From positions 310,001-374,000 of the forward strand of contig SMMW01000037.1 of assembly GCA_004794655.1 (NCBI GenBank): a DNA stretch of 64,000 bases, given 5' to 3'. Below the pieces are notes generated by a model that made no database searches, was not told where the DNA came from, and was given only the letters and a program-made list of their open reading frames with translations. The translations under genes and the position numbers were made by a program. This DNA comes from Marisa cornuarietis. Its lineage: Eukaryota; Mollusca; Gastropoda; Architaenioglossa; Ampullariidae. Shown here in pieces: positions 30,101 to 44,500 of the stretch; positions within the stretch are counted from its first letter, which is position 1, and the number at the start of each line of letters is the position of its first letter.

Positions 30101-33100
30101 GTATCTGTCACTCAATCCTTTCAACACATACACGGAGCCTGACAAATACGTGTTCTTTCACACAAATTAAAAGAAAAAAATGATTTGCCTAACGAATGTA
30201 TCTGCTTTACTAAGTATGAATAAAAGAAGAAAACAAGAAAAATACACAAATGAAAAGTCAGTTAAAAAAACGATTCCTACATCCAGATTACTTTAAAATA
30301 ATAAAATCCTTACCCTTTGAATCCTGCCTTTCTGAATATCTACAAGAATACCTACTCACCTACTCGATCTATATACTCAAACTCCCTACTCAACAAATTC
30401 TTCTTACAATTCCTACCCTACTTGTCTCTCCGTCCTAAGCCTCTCTCTTCTCCCACCTGACTACTAACTGCTTGCTCGCGCTCTCCCTCACGTCATTTCC
30501 TTCTCTTTTTTTTTGCATCACTCATACACGTCTTCCGAACAACTGACGTCATTCACGCTCTTTCGTTCTTCCACATTAATCCTTATAAAAATTTAAGCTT
30601 AATTAAACGATACGATCAATAACTAATAACAATAATACCTGACACTAATTAGTCTCGGAGCCAAGTGTCTTTAAAATTTAAGACTAATTTACCCACTAAG
30701 GGCTAACGATAAGTACACAATCAGTCGTTAATATGTGTGTTTCTCACTTGATGTTCTTGTCATACCCAAGATTCTAATAATACCTTTGTTTCTGGTACGG
30801 GGTGCAATTTGTAGCAGCCAACCAGTGAACCTGAAATAATGAATGTTTTTATTACATTAGTTAACAATATCTACAAAATTACTTTTTGTATATAAAACAT
30901 TTGAGAAATAAGAACGTTTCAAGTACTGAAGCTTTCACCTGCTATTTATAAGTGCACTTTCCTTTTAAAATACCTTAGCATTATGAAGATTTGTTAGTAG
31001 CCAAAGTATTAGGAAAGATGCTGCGTGAGATTCCGTAGTTATGTACATCTGTATTTAAATTATGTACATCATCATATCCCCAGTTGTTGCTATAGAACTT
31101 TCTTCACAACACTTAATATTTGTCCATATCTCATCAGTGAAAAGGCCTTAGGTCTCATTTTACATTTTCGATCATTTTTAATACAGTGAGTACTTATTTG
31201 TAACTTTTCTACAGACTACCAGACTCCTCCAACAGGTATACACACGACAGTTCTTACCTATATGTATGTTCTAGTACCTTTACTTTATGTAAAGGCATGT
31301 AAGAGGATACAATCCAGGAGAATATAGAAGTGTAGTACGGTGATGAGTGTCGTTTATGAAGGTAGATATAGACTCTAATCGGCTGAAAACCAATTTCAGG
31401 AACAGATATTGTTTGCATGCAAACTGTAGTTATAATACTAGAGGTCCTCCCTGCAGAAATCTGGGATTTTTTTCAACCTTTTCTCTAGGTTGTAATAGAT
31501 AAAAATATCTTTTACAGGAGCTGCGTATGAATTTAATTACCGACGTCTCTTTCCTTCGTATTATAAGTTATCATATAGATAGACCTATATATGACTATAT
31601 CTGCATTTAGCGGTTGGGGTGCATGCATTTATTTAAGTGTATGTACGTGCGTTTGTGTGTATTGCATGTTCGAAAATTATGGCATAAAATGGTAATCCTA
31701 CTGATTAGTCATTCATTTGTACGCCTTTATTTTTTCGCAGTTTTTGTAAACTATAAAATTAATTTCTAATATTCATGTGGGTTTTTTTGCAGAAGGGACA
31801 CCACCACCACCAGTAATAACCCTTCCACCTGTCATTGAAGGTAAATATATTTACAAGGTATTTAGCATAAACAAACTTTAGATTAATAAACTTTTACCTG
31901 TCATTAAACATGTGTGCTGTCTTCATTTAGCATAAATTCACTCTGAATTAGTAAATGTCCACCTGTCACTGAAGGTAATCATGTGTACCCTATGCTGTGA
32001 TTTGTATTTTGCCATAAACCGACTACGGATTACTAAACTAAACAAACACTGAATTTCGAACATTTTTATAAAAAAAAATCCAACAGTTTCCTCTCTGGTC
32101 GTAAGAAACCTGGACTTATTGTCATCCTCAACCATCTCTATAAATTTAAATCACGTATGCTTCTCCTTACTCGCCGGTAGAAGATTTAAAAAATAAACTT
32201 TAGGAGAGTAATGGAAAAATGATGATACAGAATCTGCATCCACAGCGTACCAACGTTCAGTCCTGGCGACATTTGCTAAAATCTAGATAAACGTTTGCTT
32301 ACAGGCTGTGACAAGGCTAGGATTGACTTGGTCTTCGTGCTGGACGCCTCTACCAGTGTGACAGAGCCCAACTTCCAGCTCATGAAGGACTTCGTCAAAG
32401 ATTTCCTTTTTATTGCTGCCATTGATAACGGCAATGTTCGAGTCGGAGTCGTCATCTACAGCACTGAGGTCTTTGTCCAGTTCCAGCTCAACACCTACAG
32501 GACCAAGGCGGACGTCTTCACCGCCATCGACAACATCCCTTACCGCCACGGCAGCACCAACACGGCCGGTGGTCTCAAAGCGATGAGGACGGAGATGTTC
32601 ACACCTGCCAACGGCGACCGACCTGACGTGAAGAACATCGCCATCGTGGTGACAGACGGTGTGTCCAACATCAACTCTCGCCGTACCATCCCTGAAGCCG
32701 AACAGGCCAGAGATGAAGGCATCCACATTTACGCCATCGGCATCGGTCTGACAGACACGACAGAGTTGGACGGCATCGCCAGCAGACCTGTGGACGACAA
32801 CCGCTTTGCTGTCCAAGAATTCAGTGAACTGAGAACACTACGAGACCGGGTGTTCTCTGCCTTCTGCCCAGGTATTTTGTTCTGTTAAAAAGTCTCTATT
32901 ACTCGAGGCATAGATTACTACTTTTCCTTATTGATTTAAACAGTTGAGGGTCAAAATCACTATATACTTATAACTTTGCAAAAGTGAAAAATCTGTTAAA
33001 GTTAAATTGTATAGAAATGGATACTTTTGAAGATTAATTTAAAATAGAAAAGATGACAAAATCTGGTTTTTAAAATCTAAAGAGTTCCATTTACTGGAAT

Positions 33101-35145
33101 ATCTCGAGGTCTGACACTTAAGTCTTCTGCCATCCCAGGCTACCAGCCACCACCAACTCCAGGTATTTCCCCCATCACTTGATGCCACACGTGCCAGTGT
33201 GTCGTGCATGAAAGAGATGGCAATGTCTTTGGAAATCACTTCCCCCATCTGATTTATTTCATTAAAAGATATATCTCAAAGGGTTTCATTGCAAGACATT
33301 TGTATTGATAGTGTTAATCACAACTAGTTTTTCTAAAGTAGGGCAAAGCAAGGAAGAAGGCATCGTTAATGTAGACAGTGGCGGTGTAGTCAGATGCTGT
33401 TGGCTTGCTGTCATTTTGTTTTTGCTAGAATAAATACCCGATCTCGACCGAATGTTTTCTTGGCTACCGAGGTATGCTGCATCATTAACCAATGCTCAAC
33501 TCATTTTCTCAGTAACTGTGTATTAATTTAGTTAATTTTAGAAAACGCCTTTATACAAACTTCCTTCCAAATTCATACTACTAAACTGTAGCATTTATTT
33601 TTGTTTTAGGGGTTTTTCCAGTATTGACCTATGATAACATATTTGTCAATTTAAAACTAGTTTGCAATAGCTACACTTCAATTAAGAATCAGTTTTGGGT
33701 TTTTTTGTTTAACATCTAACAATCGCAGATGTGTTGTTTATTATTACCATTTTGTTCTGTGAAATAATCTCTCTTGCTTGTCCTTTTTTTGGCAGCTGTC
33801 TGGTGAAAAGTGGCAAAGTCTGGTCACATTGTCATATTACCTCACTTTGTCGTATGTACAGCTGCTGGTGACCTTTCTTGTCATGTCGTATGTACACAGT
33901 GTGGTTGTTATTACTTCCACTAAACAAAGGTGATATCTGTTTGTGTAACTGTGTAACATGCCTTTCATTTGTGTGCTGACTCATTGAAATATGTCAATGA
34001 ATTCCAGTGGTCACGAATTTAACTCGTTTGGTTGACTTTACTTATGCTTTTTTAAAAAAAAAACTTGAAATTAATATTGAAATTAATATAGCAAATTCTG
34101 GCTTTCAAGTCTGGGACAAGATTTCCATCCATTTTTTAACCATGTGCGTCTTTTCTCAAAAGAGTTTTGGGGAAATAAATTTCTTATGCAATTTTGTCAA
34201 ATTTTTTGCTGATTTTCTAGACTTGAAAGCAGAGTTCGAATGCACTGGTTCAGAAATAATTTGGGTTTTAATAACTTACTAATACAGAAATAACGAACTC
34301 AGTGCATTCAAACTCAGGCAATATATTGTGGCATATGCACCTGTTTCTTGAGCTTTGATGTACTATTGTTAATGAGGCTTGCGGTACAGTAATATGGCAG
34401 TAATTAACAGGACTTACTAATGTTTCTGGAAATATACATATCAGATATGTATATAAGCCTCTGATAATTTACAAATTTTTTCAGTATAACCACTTCTCTG
34501 TTGAAGGAAAATTAACCATTCATGTGCTTCTGGGGCATTAACCATTTATGTCTTAATAAATGTAAAAATCATTTTCAGTAACTGAATTAACTTAAAAACC
34601 GCATTAATACTGAAAAGTCATAAAATGAATGCAGAATTAAACCTTTTCCTGTATATTAACTAGCATGTTTGTAATTAACTTTTTCCTGTTAACGTGCCGG
34701 TTGCAGAAGGTTGATTCTCTGAAGTGTCAGATGCTGTATAGTTTTTTTTTCGCGAATAATGAAGCAATGTTACATATTACAGGTGCAACAACTCCTGCTC
34801 GTATTACACTTGCGCCACCTAGAGACGGTAAGAACCTTTCGTATAACTTTGTGCTAAAGAAGTCACACAAATATAAAAAATATTTCTCTTTGTCCTTGCC
34901 AGAACTCTCTTCTTCCCCACCTCTCTCCCTCCCCCTCTCTCCCTCCCCCTCTCTCCCTCCCCCTCTCTCTTCCTCTCTCTCTCTCCACCTCTCTCTCTCT
35001 AACATTTTTTGTATTAATTCGATTTTGATTAAAAATATATTGCCTCATACCTGACTATGTTACACTTTTATTTTATACCAGTGCCGTGTAAACTTTTGTG
35101 TAACATTTTCAATAATTTTTGTCAGAAGGCCATTAACAAATCTTC

Positions 35146-35179
<34 letters not shown>

Positions 35180-35505
35180 ACGGCAACTGGCGACAAGTTA
35201 GAAAGAATCTTAATTCTGTGAGGACATTTCGCAGCATGCACCCTCTCCAGAACCGACTTGGTCATCGTCATTGACACCTCCACCAGCGTCACCGAGGTCA
35301 ACTTCGAAAAGGTCAAGAGATTTGTCAAGGAGTTCCTGTCCAACACCGACATCGACTCTGGCAATGTGCGCGTCGGCATCGTCATCTACAGCACAGAGGT
35401 GAGGAATGCGCGCATGCGTACTGGCCTAAAACACTAATTTCCCACTAAAGTCTCGGACACTGGTGCTATAACCAGCTCTCCGTTTAACCTAATAAAATTT
35501 AAAAT

Positions 35506-35556
<51 letters not shown>

Positions 35557-38500
35557 ACATGTGTGTAATCCACTTCTGGTAATCCTTTTGTCTGGTAATC
35601 CACGTGCGTAATCCACGTCTAATAATTTACAAAGAAAAAAAACTCGGAATTCAGCCTATGATAGCCTCCCGCTCATCTTCCTCTTCAAAGGTTGCCGTAC
35701 AGTTCCAGCTGAATGAATACCGCACAAAGAGAGAAATTCTGAATGCAGTGGACCGCATCCCCTACATGATCGGCAGCACCAACACCGCTGATGGCATCAA
35801 GGTGATGAGGACTGAGATGTTCACACCCATTAACGGGGACCGAGCAGACGTCCCTAACGTTGCCATCGTTATCACAGGTCAGTTTCACCACCAGCTTCCT
35901 GCTGTCAGCTGCATCAAAATGTATTATGAACAGAGTAATGTCCAACCACGTGCTCTTGGGAACAAACACTAGAGAGAGAGAGAGAGTTATGTATGAGTGC
36001 ATTAGTGGGTATGAATTACTCTCTGAATTTTTTAGATACAAGTATGTAAATGCGTGTTTGTCGAATTAAAACTGTTGACTGTTTATACTAGATATGATAT
36101 ACTAGAGAGTTAGAGATATGATATACTAGAGAGTTAACATTAGAGGTTACTGAGATAACTAACATCTTGTGTATACATAGTTTCTTAACACCACTAGTGT
36201 GTCTTGAATCTTGGCATTCAAAATTCTCATCGGCGTTTAGGTTTTGCTCCTCTTGGAATCAGTGCCTAGAAAAGTAGATGACTGAGTAGTTTCTGTGTAT
36301 GTCGCCAGATGGCGTGTCGAACATCAACAGCGCGCGCACCGTGCCGGAAGCACAGGCAGCGCATTCGGAGGGCATCCACGTCTACGCCATCGGCGTGGGA
36401 CTGACGGACACCCGGGAGCTGGACGCCATCGCCACACCCCCGGCCGACCGTAACAGCTTCGCCGTTAAGGACTTCGATGAACTGAACTTCCTCTACCAAC
36501 ATATCTTCGCCTCCGCCTGTCCAGGTTGCTAGCGCTTTGTTTGTTTGTTTGTTTGTTTGTTTGTTTGTTTGGTTGGTTGGTTGGTTGGTTGGTTGGTTGG
36601 TTGGTTGGTTGGTTGGTTGGTTGGTTGGTTGGTTGGTTGGTTGGTTGGTTGGTTGGTTTTATTGTGGGTGGTTTTTCGTGAGAGGAAGAATAAGAAGTGA
36701 GTTAACTGTTGGCGGGGCGATGAGACAGAACTTAACCTCTTTCCCCCCTACTTCCTGGTCTGATTAGTATATTTGATTGTCATGTAGACGGTGGATGTGG
36801 ACGAGCTGGTTGTGGTGAGTGGGCAGTGTGATGGTGATCCCTCACATATCAGACATCATATGCCTACTTCCGTATCTCATTTTAGCTATGATGTACTGAT
36901 GAACTATCACCACTCTGGCATTGCTGTCGTTTCCGATACTTCTTACTTGCAAACACTTTTCTACTAGTCATAAGCCCACAGTTTAGCTAACACTTATCTA
37001 ATAGTTTTTCTTGCACAGCTGAGCTCCTGAAACGTCATGTTTGTACAGTTTAGCAAACTCGTTCCTGATACACAATTTAACAAATACCGCTGATATGTCC
37101 TACTTACACAATCATATCGCTCCAGAAAATCCATATTACATGGCTAAATCAGTCTCTATACAGATTCGTTATGTAGGCTCCATTCCCGACGTGTCAAAAG
37201 TTATGCCTTACATAATGTAGATGCACAAAGCCTGCAGACAGTACTCAGTCCAAACATACATTCCCTGCTTCTCTCGAAATGTCTTATGTTTAATCTCATT
37301 TTACATATAGCTATATTTACTTTACATAGCTACATTTACTTTAGATAAATACTTATATTTACTTTACATATAGCTGTATTTACTTTAGATATATACTTAT
37401 ATTTACTTTAGATATAGCCATATTTACTTTAGATATCGCTATATTTATTTTAGATATAGCTACATTTACTTTACATATAGCTATATTTACTTTACATATA
37501 GCTGTATTTACTTTATAGCTATATTTACTTTAGATATAGCTATTTTTTAAGTCTTTCCAAACACGCAAGATCTAAAACCAATTCTGATGCTTTTTTCGCA
37601 GGTGTCTTCACCTTCCCACCATCAACCAGTAAGTTGATCAGCAGCCTTTGTTATCTTTCTTCTTATCTTAACAGCTATTTATGATATAATGATGATATCG
37701 ATTTAGTTGTAAAATAATTACAGAGATTTTTAAAGAAAAAGTAAAACTGGTCTAGAAGTTAATTAAATACAAAGCTGCAGAGTGGGAAAGCGGCTTAGCT
37801 GATCCTGATTTAAACCACAACCCTCACCCCTTGTCTTTTTCTATAGTGGGGTGGCTGATCTGGGTATGCCGATATAGTGTACATCCAACACCATGAAAAC
37901 AATAGCTTAGTTTGTCGCTTCATAGTTGGGAATTAATTCAATATGGTTGTAAAATTAAGTTCGGCTGTAACATAGACCAAACCACCTATTAAAGGTGTCA
38001 GGCTCAACTACTCGGCTAAAGCTCACTGATACTAAAGATTCATCATGTTAGTGAAGCACAGTAGAGTACGATATACTTTTTTCTAAATATAACTTAAAGC
38101 TTGGGATCAAAACAAAATATTTTGAAATAAATATATGATGTACGGCCACAACCTACCAGTGAATAAAGGTTATTGTTACAGTGAACTCTACTTCCCCCTG
38201 CGTTTTCATTAGTGTTAAAACTCGTTAGTTCTATGAGCTCAAATGTTGTTACTTTTTCCACAGCACCAACAACAACTCCCAAACCAACTACAACCACTAC
38301 TAAAGGTTGAATTTCAGTTTGAATAATCTGCCTGTATTTATGCTTTTTTTCATTCGCTGATTTCGTTTATCGTTTGTGAAAACAGAGTCTTCTTTAATTT
38401 ACATTCTTCCTTCTGTGTTTTTTTCTTTTCTCTCTTCTTGCCTTCTTTTTATTCTCTTTTTAAATTTAAACCAGCGTCTTTCGAATGCTTAAAAGAAAGA

Positions 38501-41500
38501 AAGCAAATAATGTAAGAACTATGAAATCTCTTTTCTTTATTGACGCTAACCGCAAGATCGTGATTCAAAGTTTTATTGATGACAGTACAGATGACTGTTA
38601 TCGTCTGCTCGCTTCGCGATATTTGCCATAATGAAGACTTACTAATGCATGTAATTATGGGTTTTTACAGCTGTAAGAACGTAGCATGCACTGTGTTTTC
38701 GATGCTAAACAAACCCTCAAACTATCGTGCGTTGAGTGCCTGCTACAAATTATTAATGAACCTACTTCCCTGTTAAGGAGCTTTGAAGAAGACATCGCCG
38801 GCAATTTTACTCTGGGGTTTTGTTGTCTCCTGTAGCAGTAAAGTTCAGACAAGGGGGCTGTATTGCTGGAGCGGGACCGTAAGTTTATACCAATGGGTTG
38901 GGGTGTCACTGTAGGGTTAAACGAGTGAGCCACTCATTTAAACCACGTTTACTTCGGCACACGCTTCTAAAGCTTGAACCAAGATGTTTATAAGCGAATG
39001 TTCCTGTGACAACCGGATTTGAAGTTTCAGAAAACAAGAAATTGCCTTTCACTGGAACAGAACAGGAAACGGTTCTGGTTATGGGACCCGTTTTATTGCT
39101 ACAAAGTGGAATTCGTGGGACATAAGTCTTATGCAGCTGCAAGTTTTCTTGAGCTACCAGCTTTCTCACGACTGTGGGTGTGAACCATTTAAGTTAATTT
39201 TGCAGCACCAACTACGACTACTACCACACCAACAACAACCACTAGAACGACTACCACACCAACAACTACTACCACAAGGACCACTCCAACCCCAAGAACC
39301 ACAACCACTACCACCCCAAGAACAACAACCACTACTACCCCAAGACCTACAACTACGACAACTCGAAGAACGACTACAACTACTACAAGAAGTACAGCTA
39401 CTAAGGCTTTTGGTTCTTCCGTCATGGGCTAGTCCTCTGAAAGTGTTTGCACTTCCTGGACATGTGGCAATGCGCACCCTGTTATTGGCTGCATCTTCTC
39501 AGAATCTTTTTAAAGACTCTTGACTGCACGTAGAAAAAAATGTCTGCAGAGAAAGCACTTAGGAACAGTGAGAGCTGCTCAGCATTCCCGTTGTCTGGCT
39601 TGGTTTTCCTCTGCGCAGTCTGCAAGCCACGGCAAGCTTTTGCTGCGGCCTGTCAATTAGCTGGCAGTTTATGAACAAGGATGCTATGTCTTGGGCTTAC
39701 AATCAGCACTGCACCGTCCAGATTCTTCATCTGGCTTTGTCTCTGACTTCCCAGTCACGTGCACAGTCAGCATGCAGAGAGTACACTTGCAGTTTGCATG
39801 ATCGATCTCCTGTAGTATATTTGTTTTTGGTTAGGCTGGTTTTTATTTTTTTTTTTTTTATCTGATCGGGCAACTATTTGACCCAGTGCTCTGAGAACGA
39901 GTACTTAAGCTAGTGTTGTACAGGGCGATAATTTAAGCTACATTTACATTTTTATCTCCCTGCATGTGGGCATGCGTCTGTATGAGACTTCTTACAACAA
40001 AGTATGCGGCTGCTTCACATATTCTCTGTCCACTGCATCCTACATCTCGCTCTTTTGTATTGCTTTTCTTTCCCTTTTCATCTGTTTTCTTACTTTGCTG
40101 AGGTCGGAATTTGGTAATTTGCAAACATGTTATGTAACATTGAAATCAAGCTATGTTTGATATTTGTTTGCGGCGTTGTGAAAAATATGAAGATTTTTAT
40201 TTATTTATTTATTTTTTTGCTGAATAAGCGACATTTGTTCTCTTTTTGATTTCGAAAAGTATGCTCAATCTTTCTATGAATAGATAACAAACTAACAAAA
40301 TTGTGGACAACAGATTTAATTTCATAAAGTGTTTGGGGCTTTAATCATTATACAATGTAATTTTGGTATAAGAAATCATTTGGCGCACATTAGAAAATGA
40401 AATATCTTTGAAAACAGACGATTCTGTTAGCAGGCCAGAAATTCTGAGCATCGTGTCCCATCTGGTCATATAAAGTGTGTTTTTCAGGACTTTTCTGGGT
40501 ATCTTTGTAATAAGCACAACGTAGATTCTGTACAATTCTTTTTGCTTTCTGCATGTTCACACTGTTTTCTGTATGTACAAAAATTTGCATGAAGTCGCAC
40601 TGTCCTATTTTTTTTTTTTGCTCTGTTTTGTTTTGATCTAGATATAATTATGTTCAAGCTGTTTCATTATATTTTGCCTTTATACATGTTTGACAAGATT
40701 TTTATAATGCTTAATTTTAGTTCTTTTACTAATTATATGTTAAAGTTCCATCAACTTTTAACTACTTTTCAAATTTAATTATAACCTCCATTATATTAAC
40801 TGTAATGTAGATTTCTTGTTCTCAGACTGATCAATATTTAATCTGTCTAATCAATCAAGTAAAAGGACTCTAAAATTTCTAATAAATTTAAAGCATGATA
40901 GTATTCTTTAGGATGTTTTGTGTGTATATGTTGTTTTCTTTGAGACATTTACGAAACTAAAAATAACATTTTAGGGCAGATTTCTAAGAAAATCTAACGA
41001 GTAGATCCTAACCATTGAAAGCCTACATGTTAGTTCCCCACTTCAAGATAAATGCAATAACCAGGCATTTCCTTCTCTGATTCATTTTCTTCCTCCGCAG
41101 CTACCACAACCAGGACAACAACTACACCAAGAACTACAACTACACGAACGACGACAACTACAACTCCTCGCCGTCGGCCAGGTAAGGGAGCTAACCTGTA
41201 TCAGTGGCCCAGTGTTCTCCCTTTTTTTAAATATATATTTTTTTTTTCCATCCTTCTTTTGATGCTTCTCCGTCTTCCTTTTTCTCCTTCTTTCTTATCA
41301 CTCCTCTTTCTCATTTTCTTCTCATTTTCATCCCACATATGTTGGATTCGGACTAGCCCACTAGACTATTTAAGACCTAGAGCAACAGCTCACTAGACTA
41401 TTAGTACGAATGAACAGGCACTTGACTATACGAATTATTTAGGAATAGCCCAGATGACTATGCCAATGTATATAAATAGCCCACTTGACTATACCAATAT

Positions 41501-44500
41501 ATCAATTCAAATCAAAAATCAAATCAAACTTTATTGTCTGTTCGAGGAAGCCCAAGACAAACATTTCTTTAGCTCACAAACACATATAACATAAGGGGCA
41601 GGGATACACACTCATACAGACATTTAACACACACGCGCACCTACACATTCTCACACATAAATGGGAAGCTTCGCAAGCAGGATGCCAGTAGACCTAGGCT
41701 AGGGGTCCTTGTGCCTTTTATTTAGGGTGGTGATGGCTGTTGGCACGAAGGACCTCTGATAGGCAGTTGTCCGCACACGTGGCACTTTGTAGGACTGGCC
41801 CAACAAGTGTATGAGTACCGTGGCTGCCTCTGGTCTTCATTTCAGAAGCAAGAGTCCACAAAATTGTATCTCATGTTGTGAGTCATGTTTGGCGTTCTCT
41901 CCATCTAGTGTACCGAGATACCGGGACAGACTTGGTCTTCATGCTCGACTCGTCAGTCAACGACCAGATCTTCGGGTGGATGAAGAACTTTGTGCGCAGG
42001 TTCGCTGGTCAGGTGCCTGTGGACGAGGGCGAGTACCGCATCGGCGCTATGACTTTCAGCTCTTCACCCAGCGTCCAGTTCCACCTCAACCGATACAACT
42101 TCCAGGACGAGGTCAAGGACAGCCTCCCTTCCCTCTCCCTCCACCAACACAAGCACACTCTCTTTATCTCTTTTTCGTTCTTAAATTCTTTGACTTTTTT
42201 ATCTCGCTCTCTCTTAATTTTTTTTTTTACTTTGTCTGTCTCTATCTCTACTCTTCCTATCCTCATCTGTCTCTCCCTCTTCCCGCTGCCCCTCTGTCTT
42301 AATTAATATCACTCTCACCCCCACCCCATCCCACTCCTCGTTTACGTTTCTTCTTTCACTCGCACGTGCATGATTTTGTGTAGATGTGATGTGACGTGCT
42401 GCTGTGAAACTCTTTGAGCAAGTGAGTGAAACAGCTGTATTTTATGAGCGTGTGCGTGTCTGGGTGCAGTAATAAATACCACAAGTATTTTATGAATAAG
42501 CGAAAGTCTGTGTACAGACATTGTACTTGTACATTGCACGACCTGTCCAATGTTGGCCTGATCACGGACTGTTGTCCAGTGTTTCTGTCACTCTACCTCC
42601 TTCTTGATCCTCCAGCCCTCACCCACCTTCACCATCAGATATACGACGTGCTGTAACCTTGCAGTTGTCTGCCCCTGCAGGTTCTCAACGCCGTCGACAA
42701 CCTCCGCACTCGTCGGGGTCCCGTGGACACGGCACGCGCCTTTGATTACGTGCGCAATACCATGTTCTCCTACTCCAACGGCGACCGGCCTCGCGCCCGC
42801 AACTACATCGTCTTGCTGACTGGCAACGAGCGCAGCCAGGACACCCAGCAGACCTTCGCCGCCGCCGAGCGCCTCAAGGACCTGGGCGTCGGCATCTACA
42901 CGGTGGGCATCAACCTCCGCGACACCGCCGAGATCGACTCCGTGTCTTCCAAGCCCCTTGAAACCTTCCAGACACTCATTAACTCTGAGCGACAGATGGA
43001 CGAGATTCCGGGCATCTACAAGTCCAGTATGGAGAGCGGTGAGTGATCGCCATCAATCTCGCTGCGATATTTCTGATCGTGGTCATTGTCTAAACACATT
43101 CCTGATGTAAGTCAAATTTCGTGAACTACGACCTATTCAGTGTATGTTTCTTTTCATCAGTACTGGATATCGGCATATTCGTTGCACGATACCCGAAATA
43201 ACTAAACCCTCGTTATCACTGGGTGATGACCTGATTTTGTTTTCATCTTCTTTTGAAGTTTCTCGCCAGTAAATAAAAACCAATCAGCTTATCAACATTT
43301 TGACCACAAATAGCTAACATACAAGCGGAATCAATAATTCTTACAAACATTTAATAATATGTAAATTTTCCCGGCCTTTCATGATAGTAAGTGTATGAAA
43401 GTAAAGTAAGTGGGATTAAAATCAAGCATTGTCTTAAAAAAATGATGCGAATTTAAATAGGTGAAACACTATAAGTTAAGTACGAAAATTGTTGATATAT
43501 TTTAAATAAATATATAAAAAGTAATTCATAAAAAATAGGAATATCTACTTTTGGAGGAAAATCGTTATGCGTCTTTAGGCAAAAATAAGTAGATATCCAG
43601 GGTTTTAGAAAGTAATGGAGTAGGAAATCTCACCTTGTAAACAAACATTTCGATGTGGAAATAGTGTACACTGATTTTTGCGAGAGCACAGCAATATTTA
43701 TTAAAATTGTATAGCAGAGAGCACGACCAAACAGGTCAAGCTAGAAAAAAAAAGAGTACAGCAAAAGAAAGGGCTGAATTTATTCTTATGTAAAATTCAT
43801 CCGCACACGCGGAAAGAAAAGACAGCGTAGGAATCTGATCTGGTAGTTGTCGGAAACATTATCACTTGCTTTAAGTTCACAGTTTATTATACTTGTAGTT
43901 TTTTTCCTCAATTTCGGTACTGTTTAATTTTTTTTTCTTATGTTGCTGCATCAGCCCCAGAACCCACTACAAGGTTAACAACAACAACAACGAGAGCGAC
44001 AACCACGACGACACCCCGAGTTACTCGGCCCATTCCGGCACTACCCGGTAAGTCACTTGTCATGTGTCTCGTTAGTGCGAGTTGATATTTATTTTTTAAC
44101 AATGCCAACTGTTAAGTGGCTGATATTTTTAATATTTTATGTTATTAGATTATCCGAGAGTAAGGCCACTGACTTGCTTGACATGACAATCATGGCAGTC
44201 AGACGACAGGTTTTTTTTTTGTTTTTTGCCTGTGCAGACATGAACGGTAAATAAAGCTTTGTGTACATACATTGCAGTGAACTGCGACTCCACAGGGGAC
44301 GTCACCTTCATCCTCGACTCCTCTGGCAGCGTTGGTGAGGAGAACTTTGACCGACTGCGAAACTTCACCATCGCAGCCGTGAGAGACCTCGAGATCGACA
44401 ACGGCTTTTTCCGGGTGGCAGTCGTCACCTTCAGGTTTGCATGACACCTCGAGCAATGGTGGCTGAGTATTTGTCCTGTCGCTTACTCAATAAATCCTCC

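Noticed and set aside
12321..32816. Long minus-strand open frames opposite each VWA exon (for example 12321-12899, 13949-14470, 18575-19123)
   Set aside because: They repeat only because the sense exons are near-identical and GC-rich; they have no splice context, no known domain, and end with the exon similarity.
39189..39425. Val/Gly-rich minus-strand frame opposite the mucin-like exon
   Set aside because: It is the complement of ACC/ACT/ACA repeats; the sense strand has splice sites and phase that fit the gene.
44238..44246. 9-bp microexon ACATGAACG with good splice sites before VWA18
   Set aside because: It would leave an intron of only 31 bp before exon 58, shorter than a plausible spliceosomal intron; read-through hits a stop.
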